Shown here: piece after piece, positions 20,188 through 27,867 of the stretch | Position numbering within the stretch: the first letter of the stretch is position 1 | Layout: the number at the start of each line of letters is the position of its first letter | From: Albibacillus kandeliae | GTDB taxonomy: Bacteria > Pseudomonadota > Alphaproteobacteria > Rhodobacterales > Rhodobacteraceae | NCBI RefSeq assembly: GCF_003116585.1 | Contig: NZ_QEHM01000001.1 | Location: forward strand, 372,001-436,000 | DNA length: 64,000 nucleotides | Direction of reading: 5' to 3' | Made by a program: the position numbers and the translations under genes | Notes under the pieces: generated by a model | The model's database searches: none | What the model saw: only the letters and a program-made list of their open reading frames with translations | What the model was told of the DNA's origin: nothing

Positions 20188-21687
20188 TCAGTCCATGGCC
20201 TTGAAGTTGAACTGGCTGCCGTCCTTGATCCCCGAGAACCAGCGCGCCGTGACGGTCTTGGTCTTGGTGTAGAAGCGGATCGCGTCCGGGCCGTACTGGT
20301 TGAGGTCGCCAAAGGCCGACTTCTTCCAGCCGCCGAAGGTGAAGTAGCTCAGCGGCACCGGGATCGGGAAGTTGATGCCGACCATGCCGACGTTCACCCG
20401 GTGGGCAAAGTCGCGCGCGGTGTCACCGTCCGCGGTGAAGATCGCCGTGCCGTTGCCGTACTGGTTGTCCATGACCAGCTTCAGCGCTTCCTCGTAGGAC
20501 CCCGCGCGCACCTGGCTCAGGACCGGGCCAAAGATCTCTTCCTTGTAGATGTCCATGTCCGGCGTGACATTGTCGAACAGCGAGGGACCGACAAAGTAGC
20601 CGTCCTCGTAACCCTGCAGCGAGAAGTCGCGGCCATCGACCACCAGCTTCGCACCCTGGTCGACGCCCGAGGACACCAGCCCGTCGATGCGGCGCTTGGC
20701 GGCGGCGGTGATCACCGGGCCATAGTCCACGTCTTCGCCCGCGGTGTAGGGCCCGACCTTCAGCTTCTCGATGCGCGGCACCAGCTTCTCGATCAGCGCG
20801 TCGGCGGTCTTGTCACCAACCGGAACCGCAACCGAAACGGCCATGCAGCGTTCGCCAGCCGCGCCGAAACCGGCACCCACCAGCGCGTCGGCCGCCTTGT
20901 CCATGTCGGCGTCGGGCATGACGATCATGTGGTTCTTGGCACCGCCAAAGCACTGGGCGCGCTTGCCGTTGTTGGCGGCGCGGCCATAGATGTACTGCGC
21001 GATCGGGGTCGACCCGACAAAGCCCACGGCGGCGACGGTGTCGTTGTCGAGGATCGCGTCGACGACTTCCTTGTCCCCGTTGACCACCTGCAGCACGCCC
21101 TCGGGCAGACCGGCTTCGATGATCAGCTCGGCCAGGCGCAGCGAGGTCGAGGGCACGCGCTCGGAGGGCTTGAGGATCATGGCGTTGCCCGCGACGAGGG
21201 CAGGAGCCATCTTCCACAGCGGGATCATCGCGGGGAAGTTGAAGGGGGTGATGCCTGCGACCACGCCCAGCGGCTGGCGCATGGAGTAGAGGTCGATGCC
21301 GGGGCCGCCGTCATCGGTGAACTCGCCTTTCAGCATGTGGGGCGCGCCCATGCAGAACTCGACAACCTCGAGGCCGCGCTGCACGTCGCCGCGCGCGTCG
21401 GGCAGGGTCTTGCCGTGTTCCTTCGACACCAGCTCGGCCAGCTCGTCCATGTGCTCGTTGATCAGGGCACCGAACTTCATCATTACGCGCGACCGGCGCT
21501 GCGGGTTGGTGGCGGCCCATGCCTTTTGCGCTTCCGCGGCGCGGGCAACCGCGTCGTTCAGCTCTTCGACGGTCGCCAGCGGCACCTTGGCAATCTGCTC
21601 GCCGGTGGCCGGGTTCATGACCTCGGCAAAGCGCCCCGAGGTGCCCTTGACGTGCTTGCCGTCGATGAAATGCGTGAGTTCCTGCAT
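20188..21687 (-). CDS. mmsA: CoA-acylating methylmalonate-semialdehyde dehydrogenase
   Basis: 499 residues, typical for MmsA. The N-terminus reads HFIDGKHVKGTSGRFAEVMNPATGE, the Rossmann motif GSTPIAQYIYGRA follows, and the catalytic Cys lies in GAAGERCMAVSVAVPVG. The ending MVGINFPIPVPLSYFTFGGWKKSAFGD is family-specific. It converts methylmalonate semialdehyde to propionyl-CoA and malonate semialdehyde to acetyl-CoA with release of CO2. That completes valine breakdown and also serves products of thymine and uracil catabolism, whose genes lie at 39.8-56 kb. It is transcribed away from a LysR gene across a region rich in TTTTGC/GCAAAA dyads. Confidence 0.96.
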   Translation of the reverse strand: MQELTHFIDGKHVKGTSGRFAEVMNPATGEQIAKVPLATVEELNDAVARAAEAQKAWAATNPQRRSRVMMKFGALINEHMDELAELVSKEHGKTLPDARGDVQRGLEVVEFCMGAPHMLKGEFTDDGGPGIDLYSMRQPLGVVAGITPFNFPAMIPLWKMAPALVAGNAMILKPSERVPSTSLRLAELIIEAGLPEGVLQVVNGDKEVVDAILDNDTVAAVGFVGSTPIAQYIYGRAANNGKRAQCFGGAKNHMIVMPDADMDKAADALVGAGFGAAGERCMAVSVAVPVGDKTADALIEKLVPRIEKLKVGPYTAGEDVDYGPVITAAAKRRIDGLVSSGVDQGAKLVVDGRDFSLQGYEDGYFVGPSLFDNVTPDMDIYKEEIFGPVLSQVRAGSYEEALKLVMDNQYGNGTAIFTADGDTARDFAHRVNVGMVGINFPIPVPLSYFTFGGWKKSAFGDLNQYGPDAIRFYTKTKTVTARWFSGIKDGSQFNFKAMD

Positions 21688-21710
21688 GTCGGATCACTCC
21701 TCCTGATTGG

Positions 21711-21789
21711 ATTTTGCGCGCACCATAGGATTGCAAAATTCCCATGAACAGGGAAAAGGCTTCAAAAAGGTTTTGCAGAAATGCAAAAT
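21711..21789. promoter_or_regulatory. Two TTTTGC/GCAAAA dyads between mmsA and lysR
   Basis: ATTTTGC (21711-21717) and GCAAAAT (21733-21739) form a dyad with a 15-nt spacer; TTTTGC (21771-21776) and GCAAAAT (21783-21789) form another with 6 nt. They occupy the short divergent region between mmsA (start 21687) and the LysR gene (start 21814), where LysR-type regulators normally bind. The same core stands in front of the isobutyryl-CoA dehydrogenase operon. Confidence 0.6.
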
Positions 21790-21813
21790 GAGCGGACTGT
21801 CGAGGGAGATGTC

Positions 21814-22713
21814 ATGCCTGAACCGCATTGGGACGATCTCAAGATCTTTCTCGCCGTCGCGCGGGAGGAGAGCCTGTCTGCGGCCGGTCGGGTGCTGCGG
21901 GTCGATCCGGCCACCGTGGGCCGCCGCATCGCGCGGCTAGAGGCCGCGCTGGAGGTCCCGCTGTTCCTGAAATCGCCGCAGGGCTACCGCCTCAGTGCGG
22001 CGGGCGAGCGCCTGCTCGGTCATTCCGAGGCGGTGGAACAGGCCATGCGCGGCGGGCTCGACGCGCTGGCAGGGCCAGGCGAGCGGCTCTCGGGGCAGGT
22101 CCGCATCGGCGCGCCCGATGGCTGCGCCAATTACCTGCTGCCCGGGGTGGTCACCGCGATGGCCCGCGACAACCCCGATCTCGATATCCAGATCGTCGCG
22201 CTGCCGCGCGTGGTCAACCTCTCCCGCCGCGAGGCTGACATGGCCATCACCGTCAGCGCCCCCACGGCGGGCCAGTTGCTGGTCCAGAAGATCACCGACT
22301 ACCACCTGCACCTCACCGCCTCCTGCGACTACCTCGACGGCACGCCGCCGATCACCTCGCTGGAGGACCTCCGGGGGCGGCAGATGATCGGCTACATCCC
22401 CGACATGATCTTCGACGCCGAACTCGACTACCTGCAGGAGTTGCAGGTGACCCGCGTCCCGCTCGCATCCAACTCGGTCTCGGTCCAGCTGAACCTCGCG
22501 GCGCAGGGCACCGGGCTCTGCATCGCCCACGATTTCGCGCTGCCGGTCTACCCGCGCATGGTCAAGGTGCTGCCCGATCAGATCGCGCTGACCCGCAGCT
22601 TCTACCTCGTGCGCCACCAGAGCGACCGCAAGAGTGACCGCCTGAACCGCTTTGCCCAGCTTCTCGTGGACGGAATGCGCGCGGAACTGCTCCGTCTCGA
22701 AAGCCTGACTTGA
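21814..22713 (+). CDS. LysR family regulator, probable regulator of valine catabolism
   Basis: 299 residues from ATG 21814 (GGGAG 8 nt upstream); in-frame ATG 21781 lies inside an operator-like dyad. The N-terminal winged helix (WDDLKIFLAVAREESLSAAG, then PATVGRRIARLEAALEVPLF) is typical of LysR regulators, and a substrate-binding domain follows (GQVRIGAPDGCANYLLP). It is divergent from mmsA, the classical arrangement in which a LysR protein controls its neighbour in response to a pathway metabolite. Which effector it senses (methylmalonate semialdehyde, 3-hydroxyisobutyrate or an acyl-CoA) is unknown. Confidence 0.88.
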   Translation: MPEPHWDDLKIFLAVAREESLSAAGRVLRVDPATVGRRIARLEAALEVPLFLKSPQGYRLSAAGERLLGHSEAVEQAMRGGLDALAGPGERLSGQVRIGAPDGCANYLLPGVVTAMARDNPDLDIQIVALPRVVNLSRREADMAITVSAPTAGQLLVQKITDYHLHLTASCDYLDGTPPITSLEDLRGRQMIGYIPDMIFDAELDYLQELQVTRVPLASNSVSVQLNLAAQGTGLCIAHDFALPVYPRMVKVLPDQIALTRSFYLVRHQSDRKSDRLNRFAQLLVDGMRAELLRLESLT

Positions 22714-22771
22714 CAGAAATTTCCGTTACGGCAACGCTGTAAGTATCAGACAGTATTGGAGGTGTCCTGTC

Positions 22772-23206
22772 ATGCTCGTCCAGCAGATCCTTAAGGCCAA
22801 GGCGACGTCCGGCGTCCTGACCATCACGTCCGATGCCACCGTTGCAGAGGCGGCCAAGATCCTCGCAGAGAACAAGATCGGCTGTGTCGTCGTGTCCGAC
22901 GACGGGGAATCCGCGGTCGGAATCCTGTCCGAGCGCGACATCGTCCGCGAACTGTCAAAGGTCGGCGCACCCTGCCTGCAGCAGCCGGTCAGCGCCTACA
23001 TGACGCGCAAGCTCGTCACCTGTACCCCGCACTCCAGTTCCGAGGAGGTGCTCTCTGGCATGACCGAGGGCCGCTTCCGCCACATGCCCGTCCTCGAGGA
23101 CGGCAAGATGATCGGCCTGGTCACCATCGGCGACCTCGTCAAGGCCCAATTGTCCGAGGTTGCCATGGAAAAACAGGCGCTTGAAGGCATGATCATGGGG
23201 CATTGA
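22772..23206 (+). CDS. CBS-domain pair protein
   Basis: 144 residues made of two CBS motifs. The first is around SDATVAEAAKILAENKIGCVVVSDDG...GILSERDIVREL, the second around VTCTPHSSSEEVLSGMTEGRFRHMPVLEDGKMIGLVTIGDLVKAQL. Stand-alone CBS pairs bind adenine nucleotides and act as regulatory modules; the partner is not evident. GGAGGTG precedes the ATG. It lies 77 bp before coaD on the same strand and the two might be co-transcribed. Confidence 0.92.
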   Translation: MLVQQILKAKATSGVLTITSDATVAEAAKILAENKIGCVVVSDDGESAVGILSERDIVRELSKVGAPCLQQPVSAYMTRKLVTCTPHSSSEEVLSGMTEGRFRHMPVLEDGKMIGLVTIGDLVKAQLSEVAMEKQALEGMIMGH

Positions 23207-23282
23207 CCTACCCGCCCTTGCAATCGGCCGCGCAATGGTGTTTGCAGGTGCGGCATGACAGGCAGGGGCAGGAGGGTGTGCC

Positions 23283-23777
23283 ATGCGCGTGGGTTTGTAC
23301 CCGGGAACGTTTGATCCGGTCACGTTGGGCCACATGGACATCATCCGGCGGGCGACCGTGTTGGTCGACAAGCTGGTGATCGGCGTTGCGATCAACCGCG
23401 ACAAGGGGCCGTTGTTCTCCCTCGAGGAGCGCGTGGCCATGATCGAGGCCGAATGTGCCACCTTGTCCGAGGAAACCGGCACCGAGATCGTCGCTCATCC
23501 TTTCGAGAATCTGCTGATCAACTGCGCCCATGACGTCGGCGCCCAGATCATCATCCGCGGCCTGCGCGCCGTGGCCGATTTCGAATACGAATTCCAGATG
23601 GTCGGCATGAACCGTGCCCTCGACCGCGAGGTCGAAACGGTCTTCCTGATGGCCGAGGCGCGGCACCAGGCCATAGCGTCAAAGCTGGTCAAGGAAATCT
23701 GCCGGCTCGAAGGCGACGTGTCCAAGTTCGTCACCCCGCGGGTGAACGAAGCGCTTCTGGCACGGCTCCGCAGCTAA
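23283..23777 (+). CDS. coaD: Phosphopantetheine adenylyltransferase
   Basis: 164 residues, full length. The nucleotidyltransferase motif is MRVGLYPGTFDPVTLGHMD (T/HxGH type). The substrate segment is IIIRGLRAVADFEYEFQM, and the C-terminal motif is ASKLVKEICRLEGDVSKFV. CoaD makes dephospho-CoA from 4'-phosphopantetheine and ATP, the penultimate step of CoA biosynthesis. It is encoded in a CBS-coaD pair and is followed by a bidirectional terminator. Confidence 0.97.
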   Translation: MRVGLYPGTFDPVTLGHMDIIRRATVLVDKLVIGVAINRDKGPLFSLEERVAMIEAECATLSEETGTEIVAHPFENLLINCAHDVGAQIIIRGLRAVADFEYEFQMVGMNRALDREVETVFLMAEARHQAIASKLVKEICRLEGDVSKFVTPRVNEALLARLRS

Positions 23778-23830
23778 TCATCCGATCTCGTCCTGCGCCC
23801 GTTCCGGCGGGCGCGGTGGACAAAAGGCAA

Positions 23831-23853
23831 GGGGGCGTCCCATGAACGCCCCC
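23831..23853. terminator. Bidirectional terminator between coaD and metY
   Basis: GGGGGCGT (23831-23838) pairs with ACGCCCCC (23846-23853) over 7 nt between convergent genes. T-rich sequence follows on the minus side (CTTGCCTTTTG). Confidence 0.65.
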
Positions 23854-23865
23854 CGTTAGTCTTTG

Positions 23866-25158
23866 TCAGGCCGTCGCCTTGCTCAGCGCCTGGTCCAGAT
23901 CGGCGATCAGGTCGTCCGGATCCTCGATCCCGATGGAAATCCGCACCACGCTCGGACCGGCACCTGCGGCTTCCTGCTGCTCCGGCGTCAGCTGGCGGTG
24001 CGTGGTCGAGGCCGAATGGATCACCAGCGAACGCGTGTCGCCAAGGTTCGCCACGTGGCTGAAGATCTCCAGCGCGTTTACCAGCTTGACGCAGGAGTCA
24101 TAGCCGCCCTTCACCGCAAAGGTGAACAGGCCGCCCGCGCCCTTGGGGCAGATCCGCGCCACGCGGTCGTGGTAGGGCGAGGAGGGCAGGCCGGCATAGG
24201 TCACGTAATCGACGCGCGGATCTTTCTCCAGCCATGCCGCCACCTTCTCGGCGTTCGACACGTGCTTGCCCATGCGCAGCGACAGTGTCTCGATCCCCAT
24301 CAGCGTGTAATGCGCCGCCTGCGGGTTCATCGTCATGCCAAGGTCGCGCAGGCCGATGGCGATGCCGTGGAAGGTATAGGCCAGCGGCCCGAAGGTCTCG
24401 GCGAACTTGAGCCCGTGATAGGCCGGCTCCGGCGCGCTGAGCGAGGGGAACTTGTCCGAGGCCGACCAGTCAAAGCGCCCCGAGTCGACCACGCAGCCGC
24501 CGGTGACGGTGCCGTTGCCGGTCAGGTACTTGGTGGTCGAATGCACCACCAGCGTCGCGCCATGCTCGATGGGGCGGCAGAGGTAGGGCGTGGCCGAGGT
24601 GTTGTCGACGATCAGCGGCAGGCCCGCCTTGTCGGCCACCTTCGCCACCGCGTCGAGGTCGGTGATGTAGCCGCCCGGGTTCGCCACGCTCTCGCAGAAG
24701 ACCGCGCGGGTGTCGTCGTCGATGGCGGCGGCGATGGCGGCAACGTCGTCGAAGTCGACGAACTTGGCCGACCAGCCGAACCGCTTGATGGTCTGGCTCA
24801 TCTGCGTGACCGTGCCACCGTAAAGACGGGTCGAGACCACCACGTTCTTGCCGGGGCTCATCAGCGGGAACAGCGCCATAATCTGCGCCGCGTGGCCCGA
24901 GGAACAGCAGACCGCGCCCGCGCCGCCTTCGAGCGTCGCAATGCGTTCCTGCAGCACGGCCACGGTGGGGTTGGTCAGGCGGGAATAGATGTAACCCACT
25001 TCCTGCAGGTTGAAGAGCGCGGCGGCATGGTCCGCGTCGCGGAACACATAGGCCGTGGTCTGGTAGATCGGAGTCTGCCGCGCTCCGGTGGCCGGATCCG
25101 GCCGCGCGCCCGCATGAATTTGCAGGGTGTCGAAACCATAAAGGGGTTGGTCGCTCAT
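23866..25158 (-). CDS. metY: O-acetylhomoserine sulfhydrylase / aminocarboxypropyltransferase
   Basis: 430 residues of the Cys/Met metabolism PLP-enzyme family. The N-terminus is FDTLQIHAGARPDPATGARQ; the cofactor lysine is in VVHSTTKYLTGNGTVTGG, preceded by PLIVDNTSATPYLCRPIEHGA. The Arg-rich cofactor phosphate site is YIYSRLTNPT. The length and the GNGTVTGG variant favour O-acetylhomoserine (MetY) over cystathionine enzymes (about 390 aa). It joins sulfide or methanethiol to O-acetylhomoserine to make homocysteine or methionine. It stands alone on the minus strand. Confidence 0.9.
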   Translation of the reverse strand: MSDQPLYGFDTLQIHAGARPDPATGARQTPIYQTTAYVFRDADHAAALFNLQEVGYIYSRLTNPTVAVLQERIATLEGGAGAVCCSSGHAAQIMALFPLMSPGKNVVVSTRLYGGTVTQMSQTIKRFGWSAKFVDFDDVAAIAAAIDDDTRAVFCESVANPGGYITDLDAVAKVADKAGLPLIVDNTSATPYLCRPIEHGATLVVHSTTKYLTGNGTVTGGCVVDSGRFDWSASDKFPSLSAPEPAYHGLKFAETFGPLAYTFHGIAIGLRDLGMTMNPQAAHYTLMGIETLSLRMGKHVSNAEKVAAWLEKDPRVDYVTYAGLPSSPYHDRVARICPKGAGGLFTFAVKGGYDSCVKLVNALEIFSHVANLGDTRSLVIHSASTTHRQLTPEQQEAAGAGPSVVRISIGIEDPDDLIADLDQALSKATA

Positions 25159-25344
25159 TGTTTCTCTCTCTCCCGTGAAAAACCTCTGCGCAGGGGTAGG
25201 CTATTGCAGAATCCCTTTCAACAGGCACGTATGGTTGCAACAGTCGGAGAGTTTCCGCCGACAGTTGTTTTAATGGTTTTGGATTCGCGGCGCCTCGAAT
25301 TAACTATTCGTTATTCTTCGCCAATCCATAGTAGTGAGGGTGCG

Positions 25345-25989
25345 ATGGTTCGCTTCTTGTCTGTTCTTGGCATTGCCTTCGGCGCGATGTCCCTGCTGTC
25401 GACCGCGGCCACGGCTTCGACAATCCGCTACGAGTTTGACGTCGTCAAAGTCCGTGCAAACTACCAGGAACTGCTGAACCTCGACACCGGCGAGTCCGCG
25501 ACCACGCAGGAAAAGAACAGGTTCACCCGCGAGTATCACACGCTGTCCGACTATCGCGGCGATTCCGGTCATGCCGTGCTGGAGTTCGAACTCGACGAGT
25601 TCAACCAGGCGACGCTGACCTCCTGTTCAACCGATTTCTCGATCTCCGGCATGATCTGCCAGGGCTCGAGCTACTACGACTTCGTCAACGCCTCCAACCT
25701 CGGGTTCGACCTCTACGGCGCCTATTCCTGGTCGCTCAAGGCGGATTCGCAGACGCCGGGCGCGGGCTGGCTGAACTTCCTCGATGACTCCGAGTACTCG
25801 GGGATAGATGAACTCGACGGCACCATGTATTTCTGGACCGCGCCGACCTCGCGCTCGAAGGTCGAGAACATGACGGTCACCTACATGACCGAGGCTCCGC
25901 GCCTTGCCGCGGTGCCGCTGCCGTCCTCCTACCTGCTGCTTGCGCCCGTGGTGCTGCTGCCGCTCCTGCGCCGCCGCAAGAAGGCCTGA
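25345..25989 (+). CDS. Exported protein with VPLPS-type CTERM tail
   Basis: 214 residues from ATG 25345 (GAGGG just upstream). A very long open frame upstream is only the shadow of metY. The signal peptide is MVRFLSVLGIAFGAMSLLSTAATA, cleaved near residue 24. The exported domain is strand-rich and acidic with one Cys pair (LTSCSTDFSISGMIC). The tail is VPLPS (190-194), SYLLLAPVVLLPLL and RRRKKA: Ser replaces Ala, and the Gly-rich hydrophobic core of the other three is replaced by Leu/Val/Pro. It is either a divergent substrate of the same exosortase or one of a different subclass. Confidence 0.8.
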   Translation: MVRFLSVLGIAFGAMSLLSTAATASTIRYEFDVVKVRANYQELLNLDTGESATTQEKNRFTREYHTLSDYRGDSGHAVLEFELDEFNQATLTSCSTDFSISGMICQGSSYYDFVNASNLGFDLYGAYSWSLKADSQTPGAGWLNFLDDSEYSGIDELDGTMYFWTAPTSRSKVENMTVTYMTEAPRLAAVPLPSSYLLLAPVVLLPLLRRRKKA

Positions 25990-26057
25990 GCGCCCGCAAA
26001 TCCGACATCACGAACCGTTTGGCCGTGCCGCCCCTCCGGGCTGCGCGGCCTTTCGCT

Positions 26058-26115
26058 ACATAGTTTGCAACAATGTTGACCGGCGCGCGATTTCAACATA
26101 GTTTCAAACTATGTT
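26058..26115 (+). promoter_or_regulatory. Perfect 21-bp palindrome plus imperfect copy (operator pair)
   Basis: AACATAGTTT (26095-26104), one central C, and AAACTATGTT (26106-26115) form a perfect inverted repeat ending 16 bp before the ATG of the ribbon-helix-helix protein. An imperfect copy, ACATAGTTT-GC-AACAATGTT, lies at 26058-26077, offset 38 bp. Two such copies before the gene of a DNA-binding protein point to autoregulation. Confidence 0.7.
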
Positions 26116-26131
26116 AGCGTTGGAGGCAGGA

Positions 26132-26845
26132 ATGCCCGCAGAGATCGAAACAGCAGAGAAACCCGCCGCCCGCAAGGCGGCCCGCCGCGCAGCCAAGGCG
26201 GCCGAAAAGGGCACCGCCAAAGGTGCAGCCAAGGGCGCAGGCAAGGCCAAGGCCGGCAAAGCCAAGGCCAAGGCCCGCCCGATGGCAGCCGAGGCCGACA
26301 AGGCCCCGAGCGCGGCCCAGAAGCGCGCGCAGAAGCGCAAGCGCCTGACCGAGGCCAATACCGTCACTTTCGTCATGGAAACCGAGGTGCGCAGGTTCGT
26401 GTCCGGACACGCCAAGGCCGCCGGCATGGATATCGCCCCCTTCATGCAGAAGCTGGTCGAATCCTACGTGCTCGAAAACGCGCCCGAAGGCGATGCCCTG
26501 GCCAAGCGGATCGCGGCCAAGCGGGCCGTCCTCGACCGTGTCGTCAGCCTCTCGCGCGAAATGGCGCAGGCCGGTGCCTTTGACGAGCACTTCATCCTGA
26601 ACGTCGTCCGCAACGCCTCGGCCGACGCCGATTTCGTCGCCCAGTACGAGGCGGCGGTGGACGCCCAGACCGCGGACGAGCGCGCGCTCGCCCGGGCCCA
26701 GGCACCGATCAACCAGCAGATGGGCCGCCTGATCAAGCGCGCCGCCGCTGCCCGCTCCAAGCGCGACGACCAGGGCAAGATCCTGCGCGCCCAGGTGCAG
26801 GGAGAAATGATATCGAGCTACACCCTGCTGGAAAAAGCCGACTAA
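26132..26845 (+). CDS. Ribbon-helix-helix-like protein with Lys/Ala-rich histone-like tail
   Basis: 237 residues from ATG 26132 (GGAGGCAGGA directly upstream; an ATG at 26111 lies inside the palindrome). Residues 1-70 are almost only Ala, Lys, Arg, Gly and Glu, like bacterial histone H1-type tails. Residues 77-115 fit beta-alpha-alpha RHH geometry: strand TVTFVM, helix TEVRRFVSGHAKAAG, helix DIAPFMQKLVESYVLEN. The remainder is helical with a basic section (RLIKRAAAARSKRDD). I recognise no named family. The combination suggests a dimeric DNA-binding protein that binds the palindromes upstream. No toxin, partition partner or mobile gene is adjacent. Confidence 0.6.
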   Translation: MPAEIETAEKPAARKAARRAAKAAEKGTAKGAAKGAGKAKAGKAKAKARPMAAEADKAPSAAQKRAQKRKRLTEANTVTFVMETEVRRFVSGHAKAAGMDIAPFMQKLVESYVLENAPEGDALAKRIAAKRAVLDRVVSLSREMAQAGAFDEHFILNVVRNASADADFVAQYEAAVDAQTADERALARAQAPINQQMGRLIKRAAAARSKRDDQGKILRAQVQGEMISSYTLLEKAD

Positions 26846-26869
26846 CGGCACCGGCACACCTCAAGACAG

Positions 26870-26897
26870 GGGCCGCCTCCGCAAAGGGGCGGCCCTT
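26870..26897 (+). terminator. Terminator after the RHH gene (copy 1 of a shared core)
   Basis: GGGCCGCC (26870-26877) pairs with GGCGGCCC (26888-26895), followed by only TT. The core 26871-26893 is identical over 23 bp to 27420-27442. Confidence 0.7.
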
Positions 26898-26969
26898 GGC
26901 ATGCGTGACGCGCCGCGTCTTCGAAGGGGATGCTGCCTCGGATGTCGGATGTGCGCAACGACGCGGACG

Positions 26970-27035
26970 ACAATGTCGTACATCATTGTTCGTGTTGGTA
27001 ACATGAGGTCGCGAGACTTTGGGAGAGTACCAACA
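26970..27035 (+). promoter_or_regulatory. Two inverted repeats before and across the start of the small gene
   Basis: ACAATG-N8-CATTGT lies at 26970-26989. TGTTGGTA (26993-27000) pairs with TACCAACA (27028-27035), whose last base is the A of the start codon. The Shine-Dalgarno GGGAGAG (27021-27027) lies in the loop directly beside the stem, so folding could limit ribosome access; alternatively both are protein operators. Confidence 0.45.
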
Positions 27036-27304
27036 TGCGTATAGAACCGGTCGAAATTTACTCCGATCAGAGCAATGCAGCGGTTCTGAGGCACCCCGAG
27101 CGACAATTCCCCGGAGTCTTGCTCCAAGGGGACACCCTTCATGCTTTGTGCTGGCGCCTTGACGAGTCGATAAGACACCTGAATCAGGATAGCCCGGCGT
27201 ACACTCACTTGAACCATGTTCGAAATGCGCTCTGGTCACTCAAGAACGAGTACAAGTCGGTCTTGGTCGAACATGATCTTCCGATGCCCTTTTCAGAGGA
27301 ATAG
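27035..27304 (+). CDS. Small protein resembling DUF6959, low GC
   Basis: 89 residues: strands IEPVEIYSDQSNAAVLRHP, the conserved-looking FPGVLLQGDTLHALCWRLDESIRHL, then a helix to the end. The segment N(A/Y)AV-R-P-R-FPGV--QGD-L is what I associate with small DUF6959-type proteins, some of which occur near polymorphic toxins as immunity-like genes; this is from memory and only moderately certain. Base composition is clearly lower in GC than the flanking genes, and the gene is enclosed by two terminators with identical 23-bp cores. No toxin gene is adjacent. The ATG has GGGAGAG 7 nt upstream. Confidence 0.6.
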   Translation: MRIEPVEIYSDQSNAAVLRHPERQFPGVLLQGDTLHALCWRLDESIRHLNQDSPAYTHLNHVRNALWSLKNEYKSVLVEHDLPMPFSEE

Positions 27305-27419
27305 CTCTGCGGCTGAACGTTAGAGCGCAAGTGTGGTTGGCGGTTCGACCAGATCGAGAAGCTCCCGGACCCGTCACCGCGACACCCTCAGCCCATCCCG
27401 ATCTGCAACGCGGAACCAC

Positions 27420-27448
27420 GGCCGCCTCCGCAAAGGGGCGGCTTTTTT
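27420..27448 (+). terminator. Rho-independent terminator (copy 2 of the shared core)
   Basis: GCCGCC (27421-27426) pairs with GGCGGC (27437-27442), followed by TTTTTT. It shares 23 identical bases with the terminator at 26870. It ends the small gene's transcript ahead of the DUF883 gene. Confidence 0.85.
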
Positions 27449-27536
27449 CTTACGGCACCCGGAACTTGCGGCAGGCTTTTGAATTCTCTGTATGTGGTGC
27501 TAACATCCACGTAACCGATGAACGGGAGTATCGATC

Positions 27537-27863
27537 ATGGCTGAGGTTAAGAAAATGGCTGAAGCGACCAAGACCGAGACCGAAGACCTTCAGGCGCAGC
27601 TCAAGCTGCTCGGCGACGACGTCGCCGGTCTGAAGGATATCCTGCGTGATCTGGCCAAGAATTCCGCCCAGCAGGTCAGCGCAGATGCCAAGGCCCGTGC
27701 CGACGAGGCGCAGAAATACCTTCTGGATCTCGCGGACAAGACCAAGGGCGCCGCGAAGTCGGAAATCGACTCGCTGGAAAAGACCATTGCGAACAAGCCC
27801 CTGCAGGCCACTTTTATTGCACTGCTTGCAGGTCTCCTGATTGGCCGGCTGACCAGACGCTGA
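27537..27863 (+). CDS. DUF883 (ElaB/YqjD-like) membrane-anchored protein
   Basis: 108 residues: a long charged amphipathic helix (residues 10-80, repeats of Ala, Asp, Lys and Leu; coiled-coil-like) followed by a C-terminal hydrophobic segment (QATFIALLAGLLIGRL) and TRR. This is the layout of ElaB/YqjD proteins, C-tail-anchored inner-membrane proteins that bind ribosomes in stationary-phase E. coli. Four base pairs separate it from the next membrane gene, as in E. coli yqjD-yqjE, supporting an operon. SD GGGAG precedes the ATG. Confidence 0.85.
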   Translation: MAEVKKMAEATKTETEDLQAQLKLLGDDVAGLKDILRDLAKNSAQQVSADAKARADEAQKYLLDLADKTKGAAKSEIDSLEKTIANKPLQATFIALLAGLLIGRLTRR

Positions 27864-27867
27864 CTGA

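Noticed and set aside
23863-25344. Very long plus-strand frame leading into the VPLPS protein
   Set aside because: It is the antisense shadow of metY; only the part from ATG 25345 has a signal peptide, an SD and coding logic.
27305-27420. Possible tRNA or tRNA remnant between the small gene and the terminator
   Set aside because: I could not find an acceptor stem pairing or a complete T-arm.
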